A stretch of 45,148 bases of DNA. Origin: Erysipelotrichales bacterium (lineage in GTDB: Bacteria > Bacillota_I > Bacilli_A > RF39 > UBA660). The translations under genes were made by a program, and so were the position numbers. The notes below the pieces were generated by a model. That model worked only from the letters and a program-made list of their open reading frames with translations, was not told the DNA's origin and did not search any database. Location of the stretch: positions 1 through 45,148 of the forward strand of contig JAFLUY010000006.1 of the NCBI GenBank assembly GCA_022508565.1. Reading direction: 5' to 3'. This document shows positions 7,437 through 14,901 of the stretch, piece by piece (position 1 is the stretch's first letter; every line of letters begins with the position of its first letter).

Positions 7437-7916
7437 ATGAATTCGCATCTATTATTTTTAGTTTTAGGAATAATATTTTTAATATTATTGGGAATCAGTA
7501 TTTATGTTATATTGGTTTTTAATAAATTAAAAACTTATAAAAATGAAGTTGATAGATTATGGAATTTATTAAGAATAAAAATTGAAAATCAATTTAAATA
7601 TATAAATTCAAATTTTGAATCTATAATGCTTGATAACAAAGAATATTTAAAAGAAATTATAGATAAATATATGTTACTTGCATATATAGAAGATATAATG
7701 ACTACTTATGTAGAACTTGAAAAAATAATAGATAATGTGGAAGAAAATCCAGTGAAAACTAACTTCTTAAAAGAAAACGAAGAAATAGATAAACTAAAAG
7801 TCGATTATAATAATGTCCTATTAAAATATAATAATACAATTAATATAATGACTAATAAATTTATCGCCGATGCTTTTAAGTTTAAACAAGGAATTTATTT
7901 TATTAGTAAAAAATAG
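7437..7916 (+). CDS. LemA-like membrane-anchored protein
   Basis: The protein has 159 residues. An N-terminal membrane helix (about residues 4-26) is followed by an all-helical domain. NKLKTYKNEVDRLWNLL resembles the first LemA helix, and YNNVLLKYNNTINIMTNKFI matches the LemA signature with paired YN motifs followed by a region ending in phenylalanines (FKFKQGIYF). LemA proteins form a four-helix bundle outside the membrane; their role is unknown, though some take part in envelope stress responses. The match is divergent. The ATG at 7437 follows ATAGGTG at 6 bases; a GTG at 7428 lies inside that site and is rejected. Confidence 0.7.
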   Translation: MNSHLLFLVLGIIFLILLGISIYVILVFNKLKTYKNEVDRLWNLLRIKIENQFKYINSNFESIMLDNKEYLKEIIDKYMLLAYIEDIMTTYVELEKIIDNVEENPVKTNFLKENEEIDKLKVDYNNVLLKYNNTINIMTNKFIADAFKFKQGIYFISKK

Positions 7917-7941
7917 GAATATCAATTAGATATTCCTATTT
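7911..7941. terminator. Bidirectional terminator between convergent genes
   Basis: A perfect 13-bp stem (7911-7923 with 7929-7941) around a 5-nt loop. It contains the stop codons of both the LemA-like gene and the gatD-like gene. T runs are short on either side. Confidence 0.7.
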
Positions 7942-8633
7942 ATATGAAAATTTTCTAAATATTTATTATAAGCTTTATAATCTGGTGTATCTTTAATTTC
8001 TTTATAATTAGCCTTGTTAGAAGTAAAGTAATCTTTTAATATTTTATCTAAAAGATGGGGATTTCTAACAAGTAATGGACCAATTGTATAGGATCCATAA
8101 AAATTATTTATATGAATTCCTTCGTATTTGCTTTTATTATTATCTGCATTACCATCTATTACTTCAAATAAATGATTTTCTTCATTACTATTAATTGATC
8201 CACGATTTTGAAATCCTACTACTGGCTCGTCTAGGATATAAGTTTTATAAACTTGTTCACCAACAATTCTTTCTCTTACGGTTTTACTTGTAAAATTAAA
8301 TATACCTAAGGCTTTTGTATTATTAATTTTTAATCCAAATAATTCATAAGAATTACCAGTCATTATAAATACTTTTTTCTTAATAATTTTTTCGATTTCT
8401 GTTTTATATCTTAAGATATCTTTTAAAACTATTTGTTGATTTTTTAGAGTACCCATACCCATATAGAAGATATCAAACTTAGAAAAGTCTATTTTATCTC
8501 CTTTGGTAACTTCAGTTACAGTATATTTAACACCTTGTCTTTTTAAAGCAGCAGTTAGGGCTAACATATTGCCTGATTCACCATAAAGGTTCATCAAATC
8601 ATAGTATAAATGAGCTATTTTTATTGTTTTCAT
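7926..8633 (-). CDS. GatD-like glutamine amidotransferase subunit without catalytic Cys and His
   Basis: The protein has 235 residues and aligns end to end with GatD, the glutaminase of lipid II isoglutaminyl synthase: HLYYDLMNLYGESGNMLAL (family HxxxxxLNLYxDxGN), DIFYMGMG, ALGIFNFTSKT, VVGFQNRG, YEGIHINNFYGSY. In GatD the nucleophile sits in ICGGYQxLG; here the segment is MTGNSYELFG (residues 91-100) with no Cys. The catalytic His in GTYLHGP is replaced as well (GSYTIGP, Ile184). The oxyanion GGG is GMG. The fold is kept but glutamine hydrolysis should be lost. It overlaps the MurT-like gene by 4 bp (ATGA), like normal murT-gatD pairs. Confidence 0.85.
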   Translation of the reverse strand: MKTIKIAHLYYDLMNLYGESGNMLALTAALKRQGVKYTVTEVTKGDKIDFSKFDIFYMGMGTLKNQQIVLKDILRYKTEIEKIIKKKVFIMTGNSYELFGLKINNTKALGIFNFTSKTVRERIVGEQVYKTYILDEPVVGFQNRGSINSNEENHLFEVIDGNADNNKSKYEGIHINNFYGSYTIGPLLVRNPHLLDKILKDYFTSNKANYKEIKDTPDYKAYNKYLENFHINRNI

Positions 8634-9979
8634 TGTTTCACCCCATTTAGTAATTTCTTAAGTACTGCAGTCATATCAAAACAAACCATTGTGAATATTG
8701 TACCTTTACTTTTCTTTCTAACTTGATTAATAACATCTTTTACTTCATCTACTAAAACTATTTTATTGTCACTGATATTTGCATATTTTAATCTTGCATA
8801 TACATCATATCTAAATCTTCCAATACAAAATATTTTGTCTATGGAATTATCATTAAGTAATTCAAAGTCAACATCATATAACCAACTTAAGTCATTGTAA
8901 CTATATCTTCTTGAAACATTATCAAATCCTAAAATAATTGTTTTGGTTCCTTTATATGTTTTTATATAATTTAAGGTTTGTAAATATGATAGGGCATTTT
9001 CATTTTTTGATTCAATCATTTCAACCTTTCTTCTGCCTAAAGAGTATTCTTTTAATCTTTTAGATTCTAAAACATATTCGTTTGTGTAGGTTTGTATTTG
9101 TTTTGTTGTAAGACCAATACTTTTTAATAATGCGTAGGCTGCAAGAGTATAATAACAGCAAAAGAAGACATTTTTATTTAAGTGAACTATTGCTTTATTA
9201 ATTGTCATAAATTGTTTTTCTAAATCAATATCTTTTGCTTCAAAGTCAACTGGATTTCTTGAAAATTTACAATTTGGACAAGTAAAGTTTCCAATATGCC
9301 CATAATGATAATATTTATATTTTAATTTTGTATCACAGATAGGGCAGTAAGCTGCATCAACTGTATTTGATAAAGGTGCTTTTATATCATCCTTATATTT
9401 ACCAATACCATAAGTTGTAAGGGGACCTTTATGTAACTCCTTAAATCTTGCAACAATTGGATCATCAGCATTGATAATTAAATGAGTATTATTATCAATT
9501 GAGGAAGCTATTTTGTTAAATATAATATCTGGATCTCCATTTCTTGCTGGTTGATCTCTTGTAACATTTGTAACTACTAAATGTGTTAGTTTAGTTTTAT
9601 TAAAAATTTTCTTAATAAATGATTCATCGAGTTCTAAAAGTAGTACATCAGCATTAACTTTTCTTGTAAATGGATTTGTATGGTTTAGAAGTAATGTAAC
9701 AGCAGCATTGTAAAGGTTTGAGCCACTCTTATTCCAAACAACTTTAAAACCATTTCCTTCTAGAATATGTGCTATTAAAGAAGTTGTTGAACCTTTTCCA
9801 GAAGAGCCAGTTACACCAATAATAAACTCAGGATAGTCTAATTTATCTAATATTTGTCTATCAAGCTTTGTGGCATAGTATCCAGGCGTTACTGAACCAC
9901 TTTTATGGAAAATGTTTTTTAGTATTAAACATGCAAGTGAGACGCATTTATTTAACATGATACAAAAAAAAGTTCTCAT
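8630..9979 (-). CDS. MurT-like Mur ligase subunit
   Basis: This 449-residue protein has the Mur-ligase central domain followed by the MurT C-terminal domain. Visible features: ATP loop VTGSSGKGSTT at residues 56-66 (usual GTNGKTTT, so altered by substitution and a one-residue shift), NVTRDQ, NADDP, a four-Cys zinc ribbon at C212, C215, C234 and C237, and LSWLYDVDFELL matching the MurT WIYDADFE motif. The MurT NPAGxN signature is changed to SKNENALSYL. MurT with GatD normally amidates the Glu of lipid II stem peptides. The changed motifs together with the dead GatD partner suggest an altered substrate or nitrogen source. The start follows TTGGTGAT; the frame extends 9 codons further. Confidence 0.85.
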   Translation of the reverse strand: MRTFFCIMLNKCVSLACLILKNIFHKSGSVTPGYYATKLDRQILDKLDYPEFIIGVTGSSGKGSTTSLIAHILEGNGFKVVWNKSGSNLYNAAVTLLLNHTNPFTRKVNADVLLLELDESFIKKIFNKTKLTHLVVTNVTRDQPARNGDPDIIFNKIASSIDNNTHLIINADDPIVARFKELHKGPLTTYGIGKYKDDIKAPLSNTVDAAYCPICDTKLKYKYYHYGHIGNFTCPNCKFSRNPVDFEAKDIDLEKQFMTINKAIVHLNKNVFFCCYYTLAAYALLKSIGLTTKQIQTYTNEYVLESKRLKEYSLGRRKVEMIESKNENALSYLQTLNYIKTYKGTKTIILGFDNVSRRYSYNDLSWLYDVDFELLNDNSIDKIFCIGRFRYDVYARLKYANISDNKIVLVDEVKDVINQVRKKSKGTIFTMVCFDMTAVLKKLLNGVKQ

Positions 9980-9994
9980 TAAATCACCAATATA

Positions 9995-10003
9995 ATTATA
10001 CCA
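9995..10003 (-). promoter_or_regulatory. Extended -10 promoter of the murT-gatD-like operon
   Basis: On the minus strand TGGTATAAT, i.e. TG one base before TATAAT, 15 bp upstream of the start codon. The -35 region is weak. Confidence 0.5.
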
Positions 10004-10038
10004 CAAAATAGGGTATTCTAATCACTTAGTGAAATTAA

Positions 10039-10067
10039 TTGACAAATGAAATTGTGAATATTAAAAT
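10039..10067 (+). promoter_or_regulatory. Sigma-A promoter of the kinase-like gene
   Basis: TTGACA (10039-10044), 17-bp spacer, TAAAAT (10062-10067). Confidence 0.75.
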
Positions 10068-10090
10068 AATTGGTACGAGAGGGTAATACT

Positions 10091-10837
10091 ATGAATGTGT
10101 ACAGCGAAGATAAGATAAAAGAAAATAAAGTTGTTTATGAGTTAATTGGTGGTTCAACATCAAGATCATTTAGAACAATAGATAATCAAGTTTTGAAATT
10201 ATTTTTAAATAATCCTTATTATAACTTGATATTAAGTATTCATAATGATGATTTTTTAGGATATTTAAAAGAACTTTCAAAGATTCAAAATGGTTCGCTT
10301 ATAATACCTACAGAAGTCTACACAGGCAAAAATAATATTGTGCTTGGTTATAAACACTCTTATGTTCATGGAAAAACTATTAATAAGATAAGTGGCGAGA
10401 CTAGACTTGATGATTTCATCGATGCAATTGTGGAGTTATACGCAGATATCTTGCTTTTAGAAAATTATCGTCTAAGAGATATTCATGATTTAAATATTAT
10501 TTTTTTAAAACTAAAAAAACTACAAAAATGGGTATTTAAAATTATTGATTTAGATATGGCTAGGTTTACGGATGAAGATGAAAGAAAATTTAATATAAAA
10601 AAACTAAATAATGTTTTATTTAGATCATTATTTCATTTAGGTTTAGTAAGGGATGTTTATATAACTGATAAAAATGTAAAACAACTTTATGAGAGTATGG
10701 CAAATCAAGAAATAGATTTAATAGATTTTTTAGGGTATTATCGAGAATATATAATAAAAGAATATGGTGAATGTAGCAAAATAAAAGACCTAAATAAAGG
10801 ACTTATTATCAAAGATAACCCATCTTTATATAAATAG
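10091..10837 (+). CDS. Divergent protein-kinase-fold protein
   Basis: The 248-residue product appears to have a eukaryotic-type kinase/phosphotransferase fold. VYELIGGSTSRSFRT (residues 15-29) looks like the glycine-rich loop, with a candidate ATP Lys in QVLKLF (Lys36). YRLRDIHDLNIIF resembles the catalytic loop (H-x-D-x-x-x-x-N), with the HRD order changed, and FKIIDLDMARF resembles the DFG metal loop (D-x-D). No membrane helix or sensor domain. Alternatives are an aminoglycoside phosphotransferase-like or inactive kinase-fold protein. The ATG at 10091 follows GAGAGGGT; a TTG at 10070 upstream is rejected because it would start at the transcript start. The gene has its own promoter and terminator. 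Confidence 0.6.
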   Translation: MNVYSEDKIKENKVVYELIGGSTSRSFRTIDNQVLKLFLNNPYYNLILSIHNDDFLGYLKELSKIQNGSLIIPTEVYTGKNNIVLGYKHSYVHGKTINKISGETRLDDFIDAIVELYADILLLENYRLRDIHDLNIIFLKLKKLQKWVFKIIDLDMARFTDEDERKFNIKKLNNVLFRSLFHLGLVRDVYITDKNVKQLYESMANQEIDLIDFLGYYREYIIKEYGECSKIKDLNKGLIIKDNPSLYK

Positions 10838-10851
10838 TTAAAAATAATAGT

Positions 10852-10902
10852 AAAGAGACATGTATATTAGGCTGTAAAATATGCAAGTTTCTTTATTTTT
10901 TT
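10852..10902 (+). terminator. Long terminator hairpin before ftsA
   Basis: AAAGAGAC (10852-10859) pairs with GTTTCTTT (10887-10894), continued inward by a second helix with one mismatch; a run of seven T follows at 10896-10902. Confidence 0.75.
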
Positions 10903-10914
10903 GCCCCTTTATTG

Positions 10915-10920
10915 TATAAT
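10915..10920 (+). promoter_or_regulatory. Putative -10 box of the ftsA-ftsZ operon
   Basis: TATAAT 26 bp before the ftsA start. No good -35 box: the expected position falls in the T run of the preceding terminator. Confidence 0.45.
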
Positions 10921-10946
10921 TAAGTATGATAAGGTGGTGAATAGTC

Positions 10947-12188
10947 ATGAGACAAATTGTTGCTAGTTTAGATATTGGTACATATAAAATTAAATTAGTT
11001 GTAGCTGAATTAAGAGAAGATGGCTTAAATATCTTATGTGCTATTGACGAAGAGTCTCGTGGAATAGTTAAAGGGGAAATAATTGACTCTGACGAAACTG
11101 TTTATGCCATTAAGAAGTTATTAAAAAAAGAAGAAGATTTGCTTGGAATTAAAGTAACTAAAGTAATAGTTTCTATAAATGAAGAAAGAGCTAGTTTTAA
11201 AATTGGTGAAGCAAGTATAAAAATTGGTGAAAACGAATCAGAAATAGCTGCAAGTGATGTAGTAAGAGTTTTACAAACTAGTGTAAAAGGTAATGTTGAT
11301 AATGACTTTGATTTAATTACAGTTGTTCCAATCATGTTTAAAGTTGATGATCGTAAAACGCGTATACCAAAAGGACTAAAAGGGACAAGCTTATCTGTTA
11401 AATCTGTAGTTGTATCAGCTCCAAAAAGAGATATTTATTTGGCAGCTAAGACACTAGAAAAGTGTGGTTTAGAAGTAGTAGATATAATGATACCTAGTAT
11501 AGGAAGTTATTTTGCTCATAAAAATGAATCAACTGATACTACTACTGGCGTAGTTATCGATTGTGGATATGAAACAATTAATGTGTCAATTGTTAATAAG
11601 GGGATAATTATTAACAATGCTGTTTTACCAATAGGTGGTAAAAATGTTGATTCAGATATAATGTATGTTTATAAAGTAAATGAATCAGAAGCAAGAGAGT
11701 TAAAAGAAAATATGGCACTTGCTAATAAGAAAAATGCCTTAAAGAATATTCGCGAAAACTATGTTAATTCTGAAGGTGAAAATATAGTCATTAATCAACT
11801 TGAATTATCAGACCTTACAATGAGTAGAGTAAGAGAAATGTTAAATATGGCGAAAAATGAGATAAACTACTTAACAAAGAAGGAAATTAGTTATATAATT
11901 ATAACAGGAGGATTGAGCGAACTTAAAGATTTTTCAATTGAAGTTGAAAGTGTCTTTGGAAGAGTTGCTACAATCGGGAAAATACAAATTGTTGGAGCAA
12001 GAGATAATAAGTATGCATCTTGCATCGGAATGATTAAGTATTTTGACACTAAGTTGAAACTTAGAGATAAAGAGTATTCTATATTTAGTGATGATGATGA
12101 AGAAACCTTAAGTGGTATGGGGGATAAAAAAGGATCATCTGACACTTCAATACTTAGTAAAGTATTCGGGATATTCTTTGATAATTAA
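10947..12188 (+). CDS. ftsA: Cell division protein FtsA
   Basis: The protein (413 residues) has the actin-like fold that tethers FtsZ to the membrane. The phosphate-1 loop is [15 protein letters not shown] (residues 7-21), the phosphate-2 loop is [15 protein letters not shown], and the adenosine loop is IITGGLSEL near residue 318. The SHS2/1C region that interacts with other division proteins lies between. After a flexible acidic stretch the protein ends in [11 protein letters not shown], the amphipathic membrane-targeting helix. The ATG follows AAGGTGGTGA. A -10 box TATAAT at 10915-10920 is probably its promoter. ftsZ follows after 11 bp, so both are made from the same transcript. Confidence 0.97.
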   Translation: MRQIVASLDIGTYKIKLVVAELREDGLNILCAIDEESRGIVKGEIIDSDETVYAIKKLLKKEEDLLGIKVTKVIVSINEERASFKIGEASIKIGENESEIAASDVVRVLQTSVKGNVDNDFDLITVVPIMFKVDDRKTRIPKGLKGTSLSVKSVVVSAPKRDIYLAAKTLEKCGLEVVDIMIPSIGSYFAHKNESTDTTTGVVIDCGYETINVSIVNKGIIINNAVLPIGGKNVDSDIMYVYKVNESEARELKENMALANKKNALKNIRENYVNSEGENIVINQLELSDLTMSRVREMLNMAKNEINYLTKKEISYIIITGGLSELKDFSIEVESVFGRVATIGKIQIVGARDNKYASCIGMIKYFDTKLKLRDKEYSIFSDDDEETLSGMGDKKGSSDTSILSKVFGIFFDN

Positions 12189-12199
12189 GGAGGATTAAA

Positions 12200-13273
12200 A
12201 TGGACGGACTAGAAATGGATCAAGTTGCTAAGATCAAGGTTATTGGTGTTGGTGGCGGTGGAATGAATGCCGTAAATAGAATGATTGAATCAGGAGTTAG
12301 AAGTGTTGAGTTTATTGTAGCAAATACAGACTTACAAGTATTAAATGCATCTCCTGCAGAAAATAAATTACAAATTGGTAAAAATATAACTAATGGACGT
12401 GGAGCTGGATCAGATCCTGAAGTAGGAAGAGAGGCTGCTTTAGAAAGTAAAGAAGAAATAAGAGAAGCATTAGAAGGTGCTGATATGGTCTTCGTTACTT
12501 GTGGTATGGGTGGTGGAACTGGTACAGGAGCTAGTTCAGTAATAGCAGAGATTGCTCAAGAAGTTGGAGCATTAACAGTTGCTATTGTTACTAAACCATT
12601 CAGATTTGAAGGTAAAAAGAGAATGGAACAAGCTATAATAGGTTTAGATGAACTTAAAAAGCATGTTGATACATTAATCGTTATACCTAATGATAGATTA
12701 AGAGATATTATTGATAAGAATACACCAATGATGGCAGCATTCAGAGAAGTTGATAATGTTTTACATAGAGGTGTTCAATCAATATCAGATTTAATTGCTG
12801 TATCAGGTTTAATCAACTTAGACTTCGCCGATGTTAAAGCTGTTATGGCAAAACGCGGAAGTGCATTAATTGGTATTGGTTTAGGTACTGGTGAAAACAG
12901 AGCAATTGAAGCTGCTAAACAAGCTGTATCAAGTCCTTTACTTGAAACAAGTATAATTGGTGCTACTGATGCAATTATCAATGTTACTGGAGGAAATTCA
13001 TTAACATTAATTGAAGCTGAAGATGCTGCTGAAGTTGTTAGAGCTTCTGCTAATACAGATATTAATATTATCTTTGGTGCAGTTATTAATGAATCTTTAA
13101 CTGATGAAGTAATAGTAACAGTTATTGCTACAGGATTTGATAATGATAATGATGAAGCAACGCCAACTTACAGTCCTGAGTTTACTAATAATCAAGAAAC
13201 AAAAAAACCTACAAGTGTTATAGATGATGAGTATGATATACCACCATTCTTAAGAGATAGAGATAATATTTAA
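12200..13273 (+). CDS. ftsZ: Cell division protein FtsZ
   Basis: This tubulin-like GTPase of 357 residues assembles the cytokinetic ring at mid-cell and, in spore formers, near the pole. Visible motifs: [15 protein letters not shown] (residues 12-26), the GTP signature GGGTGTG near residue 105, and the T7 loop [11 protein letters not shown] near residue 206, which completes the active site of the next subunit. After a short acidic linker of about 30 residues, the C-terminus ends with [11 protein letters not shown], the conserved peptide that binds FtsA. The ribosome binding site is AAGGAGG. The gene is the last of its operon, with a terminator at 13316. Confidence 0.98.
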   Translation: MDGLEMDQVAKIKVIGVGGGGMNAVNRMIESGVRSVEFIVANTDLQVLNASPAENKLQIGKNITNGRGAGSDPEVGREAALESKEEIREALEGADMVFVTCGMGGGTGTGASSVIAEIAQEVGALTVAIVTKPFRFEGKKRMEQAIIGLDELKKHVDTLIVIPNDRLRDIIDKNTPMMAAFREVDNVLHRGVQSISDLIAVSGLINLDFADVKAVMAKRGSALIGIGLGTGENRAIEAAKQAVSSPLLETSIIGATDAIINVTGGNSLTLIEAEDAAEVVRASANTDINIIFGAVINESLTDEVIVTVIATGFDNDNDEATPTYSPEFTNNQETKKPTSVIDDEYDIPPFLRDRDNI

Positions 13274-13315
13274 TAAATTGTTTTGACCTTGTATTTTCTA
13301 TTATGGAGTTTTTAC

Positions 13316-13350
13316 AATAAGAGTAACTTAAAAGTTACTCTTATTTTTTT
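13316..13350 (+). terminator. Rho-independent terminator of ftsZ
   Basis: A perfect 13-bp stem (13316-13328 with 13333-13345), 4-nt loop, T run to 13350. Confidence 0.9.
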
Positions 13351-13352
13351 GC

Positions 13353-13386
13353 TTCGACATTTTTTTATTAAACATTTTAGTATATT
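13353..13386 (+). promoter_or_regulatory. spoIIG-type promoter with a perfect Spo0A box
   Basis: TTCGACA (13353-13359) is the exact reverse complement of the Spo0A box TGTCGAA. It overlaps a -35-like TCGACA (13354-13359), which is 21 bp from TATATT (13381-13386). The Bacillus spoIIG promoter has the same oddity, an overly long (22 bp) spacer with Spo0A boxes near -35. The match of site, spacing and gene makes this a plausible Spo0A-activated promoter. Confidence 0.65.
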
Positions 13387-13401
13387 AATCTTGGTGATGG
13401 T

Positions 13402-14130
13402 ATGAAAGTATATATAGATTTAATTATTGTTATTAATTTCTTCTATGATTTTTTAATTATTTCTTCTACTTCTACATTACTTAAAAGAAATATAAATTTA
13501 AAAAAAGTTTTTGTTTCTTCTTTAGTAGGTGAATTAAGCTTACTAACTTTATTTATCTCGTTTGATAAAACTTTGTTAATTATATTTAAAGTATTATTAA
13601 GTGTTTTAATGGTTTATATTTCTTTTGGAAGAAAGAAATTCTTAGAAAATATTTTTTACTTTTATATCATTACTATTGTATTAGGTGGTTCATGTTATTT
13701 ACTTGGAGGTGATAATTATCTTATTAATATAATTATGTTAATGATTTTTAGTCCAATTATAATAACTTTATATATAAAATCTTTAAGAGAATATAAGGAA
13801 AGGATAAATACCCATCATGATGTGATCATAATTGATGGAGAAAATACATATAAGTTTAATGGTTATTTAGATACTGGTAATAAACTAATTGATCCAATTA
13901 CTAAATTGCCTGTAATTATGGTTAGTAAGGATTTACCAATAATCAGTAAGAGGTATTTTTATGTGCCTTATACAGTTGTTAATTCTTCATCTGTTTTAAA
14001 GTGTATAAAAGTTGATAAAGTGCTTATTGATAATAGGCTAGTAAGTGTCTTGTTAGGCTTATGTGATAATAATATATTTAGTGATGGTGCAGATGTTATT
14101 TTAAATGATAGCTTAAGGGAGATGATATGA
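13402..14130 (+). CDS. spoIIGA: Sigma-E processing peptidase SpoIIGA
   Basis: This membrane aspartic protease of 242 residues cleaves the pro-sequence from sigma-E after engulfment signalling in the mother cell. About five membrane helices fill residues 5-125 (it begins VYIDLIIVINFFYDFLI, the family start). The cytoplasmic C-terminal part holds the aspartic protease motif FNGYLDTGNKLIDPIT near residue 155. The protein is shorter than the Bacillus subtilis enzyme (about 309 residues), mostly in the protease half. The ATG follows TTGGTGATGG. It overlaps sigE by 4 bp (ATGA), conserved in Bacillus and related genomes. Confidence 0.93.
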   Translation: MKVYIDLIIVINFFYDFLIISSTSTLLKRNINLKKVFVSSLVGELSLLTLFISFDKTLLIIFKVLLSVLMVYISFGRKKFLENIFYFYIITIVLGGSCYLLGGDNYLINIIMLMIFSPIIITLYIKSLREYKERINTHHDVIIIDGENTYKFNGYLDTGNKLIDPITKLPVIMVSKDLPIISKRYFYVPYTVVNSSSVLKCIKVDKVLIDNRLVSVLLGLCDNNIFSDGADVILNDSLREMI

Positions 14131-14819
14131 TGATAAAAAGATTCGTTGATTTTTTGTTTTCGTTTTTTAAAAGAAATAAAAATGTTTTATATGTTGGTTC
14201 ATTGGATAAATTATTGCCTCCGCTTTCAAAAGATGAAGAATTAGATTTGGCGAGAAAGATGAACGCTGGTGATAAAGAAGCTAGAGATAAACTTATTGAA
14301 CACAATTTACGTTTAGTAGTGTTTTTAGCTAAAAAGTATGAAAACACAGGCTATGACTTAGAAGATTTAGTTTCTATCGGTACAGTTGGTTTAATTAAAG
14401 GAATAGATACTTATAAAGTAGATAAGAATATTAAATTAGCTACTTATGTATCTAGATGTATTGCAAATGAAATACTTATGTTTTTAAGAAAAAATAAAAA
14501 GAGAAGAACGGAGATAAGCTTAGAAGAAACCTTAAATTATGATGCAGAAGGTAATACCTTATGTTTAGAAGATGTAATAGGTACTGAAGAAGATATAGTT
14601 GCTACATCTTTTGAAAAAATGATCGATAAAAGATATTTAGAGAAAGAACTGAATAATTTAAATGATCGAGAAAAGATGATTATGTCTTTAAGGTATGGTT
14701 TAAATAATAAAGATGAGTTTACCCAAAAAGAAGTTGCTAGTATTTTAGGAATATCTCAAAGTTATATTTCGAGAATTGAAAAAAAGATAATTAATAGAAT
14801 AAAAGCAACTATTGAATAA
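14127..14819 (+). CDS. sigE: Sporulation sigma factor sigma-E
   Basis: The product, of 230 residues, is the early mother-cell sigma factor, made as an inactive precursor. The hydrophobic/basic N-terminus (residues 1-25, IKRFVDFLFSFFKR) is the pro-sequence that holds it at the membrane; cleavage is expected before the VLYVGSLDKLLPPLSKDEE segment. Region 2 reads NLRLVVFLAKKYENTGYDLEDL ... ATYVSRCIANEILMFLRKNKK, and region 4 reads ASILGISQSYISRIEKKII, both very close to Bacillus SigE. sigG, which follows sigE in Bacillus, is absent here; the next gene is an LCP protein. Confidence 0.95.
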   Translation: MMIKRFVDFLFSFFKRNKNVLYVGSLDKLLPPLSKDEELDLARKMNAGDKEARDKLIEHNLRLVVFLAKKYENTGYDLEDLVSIGTVGLIKGIDTYKVDKNIKLATYVSRCIANEILMFLRKNKKRRTEISLEETLNYDAEGNTLCLEDVIGTEEDIVATSFEKMIDKRYLEKELNNLNDREKMIMSLRYGLNNKDEFTQKEVASILGISQSYISRIEKKIINRIKATIE

Positions 14820-14864
14820 TTAGTTGTTTTTTAGTGTAAAGTTGAGGTATGTTTTAAATAATAT

Positions 14865-14881
14865 TTATCATAATATGATAA
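14865..14881. repeat. Palindrome before the LCP gene
   Basis: Perfect inverted repeat TTATCAT-AAT-ATGATAA, 21 bp before the LCP start. There is no T run, so it is not a terminator. It could be an operator overlapping the promoter (a TTGAGG lies at 14842-14847), but with such AT-rich sequence chance is possible. Confidence 0.35.
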
Positions 14882-14901
14882 AATAAACCCAGGTGATTAT
14901 A

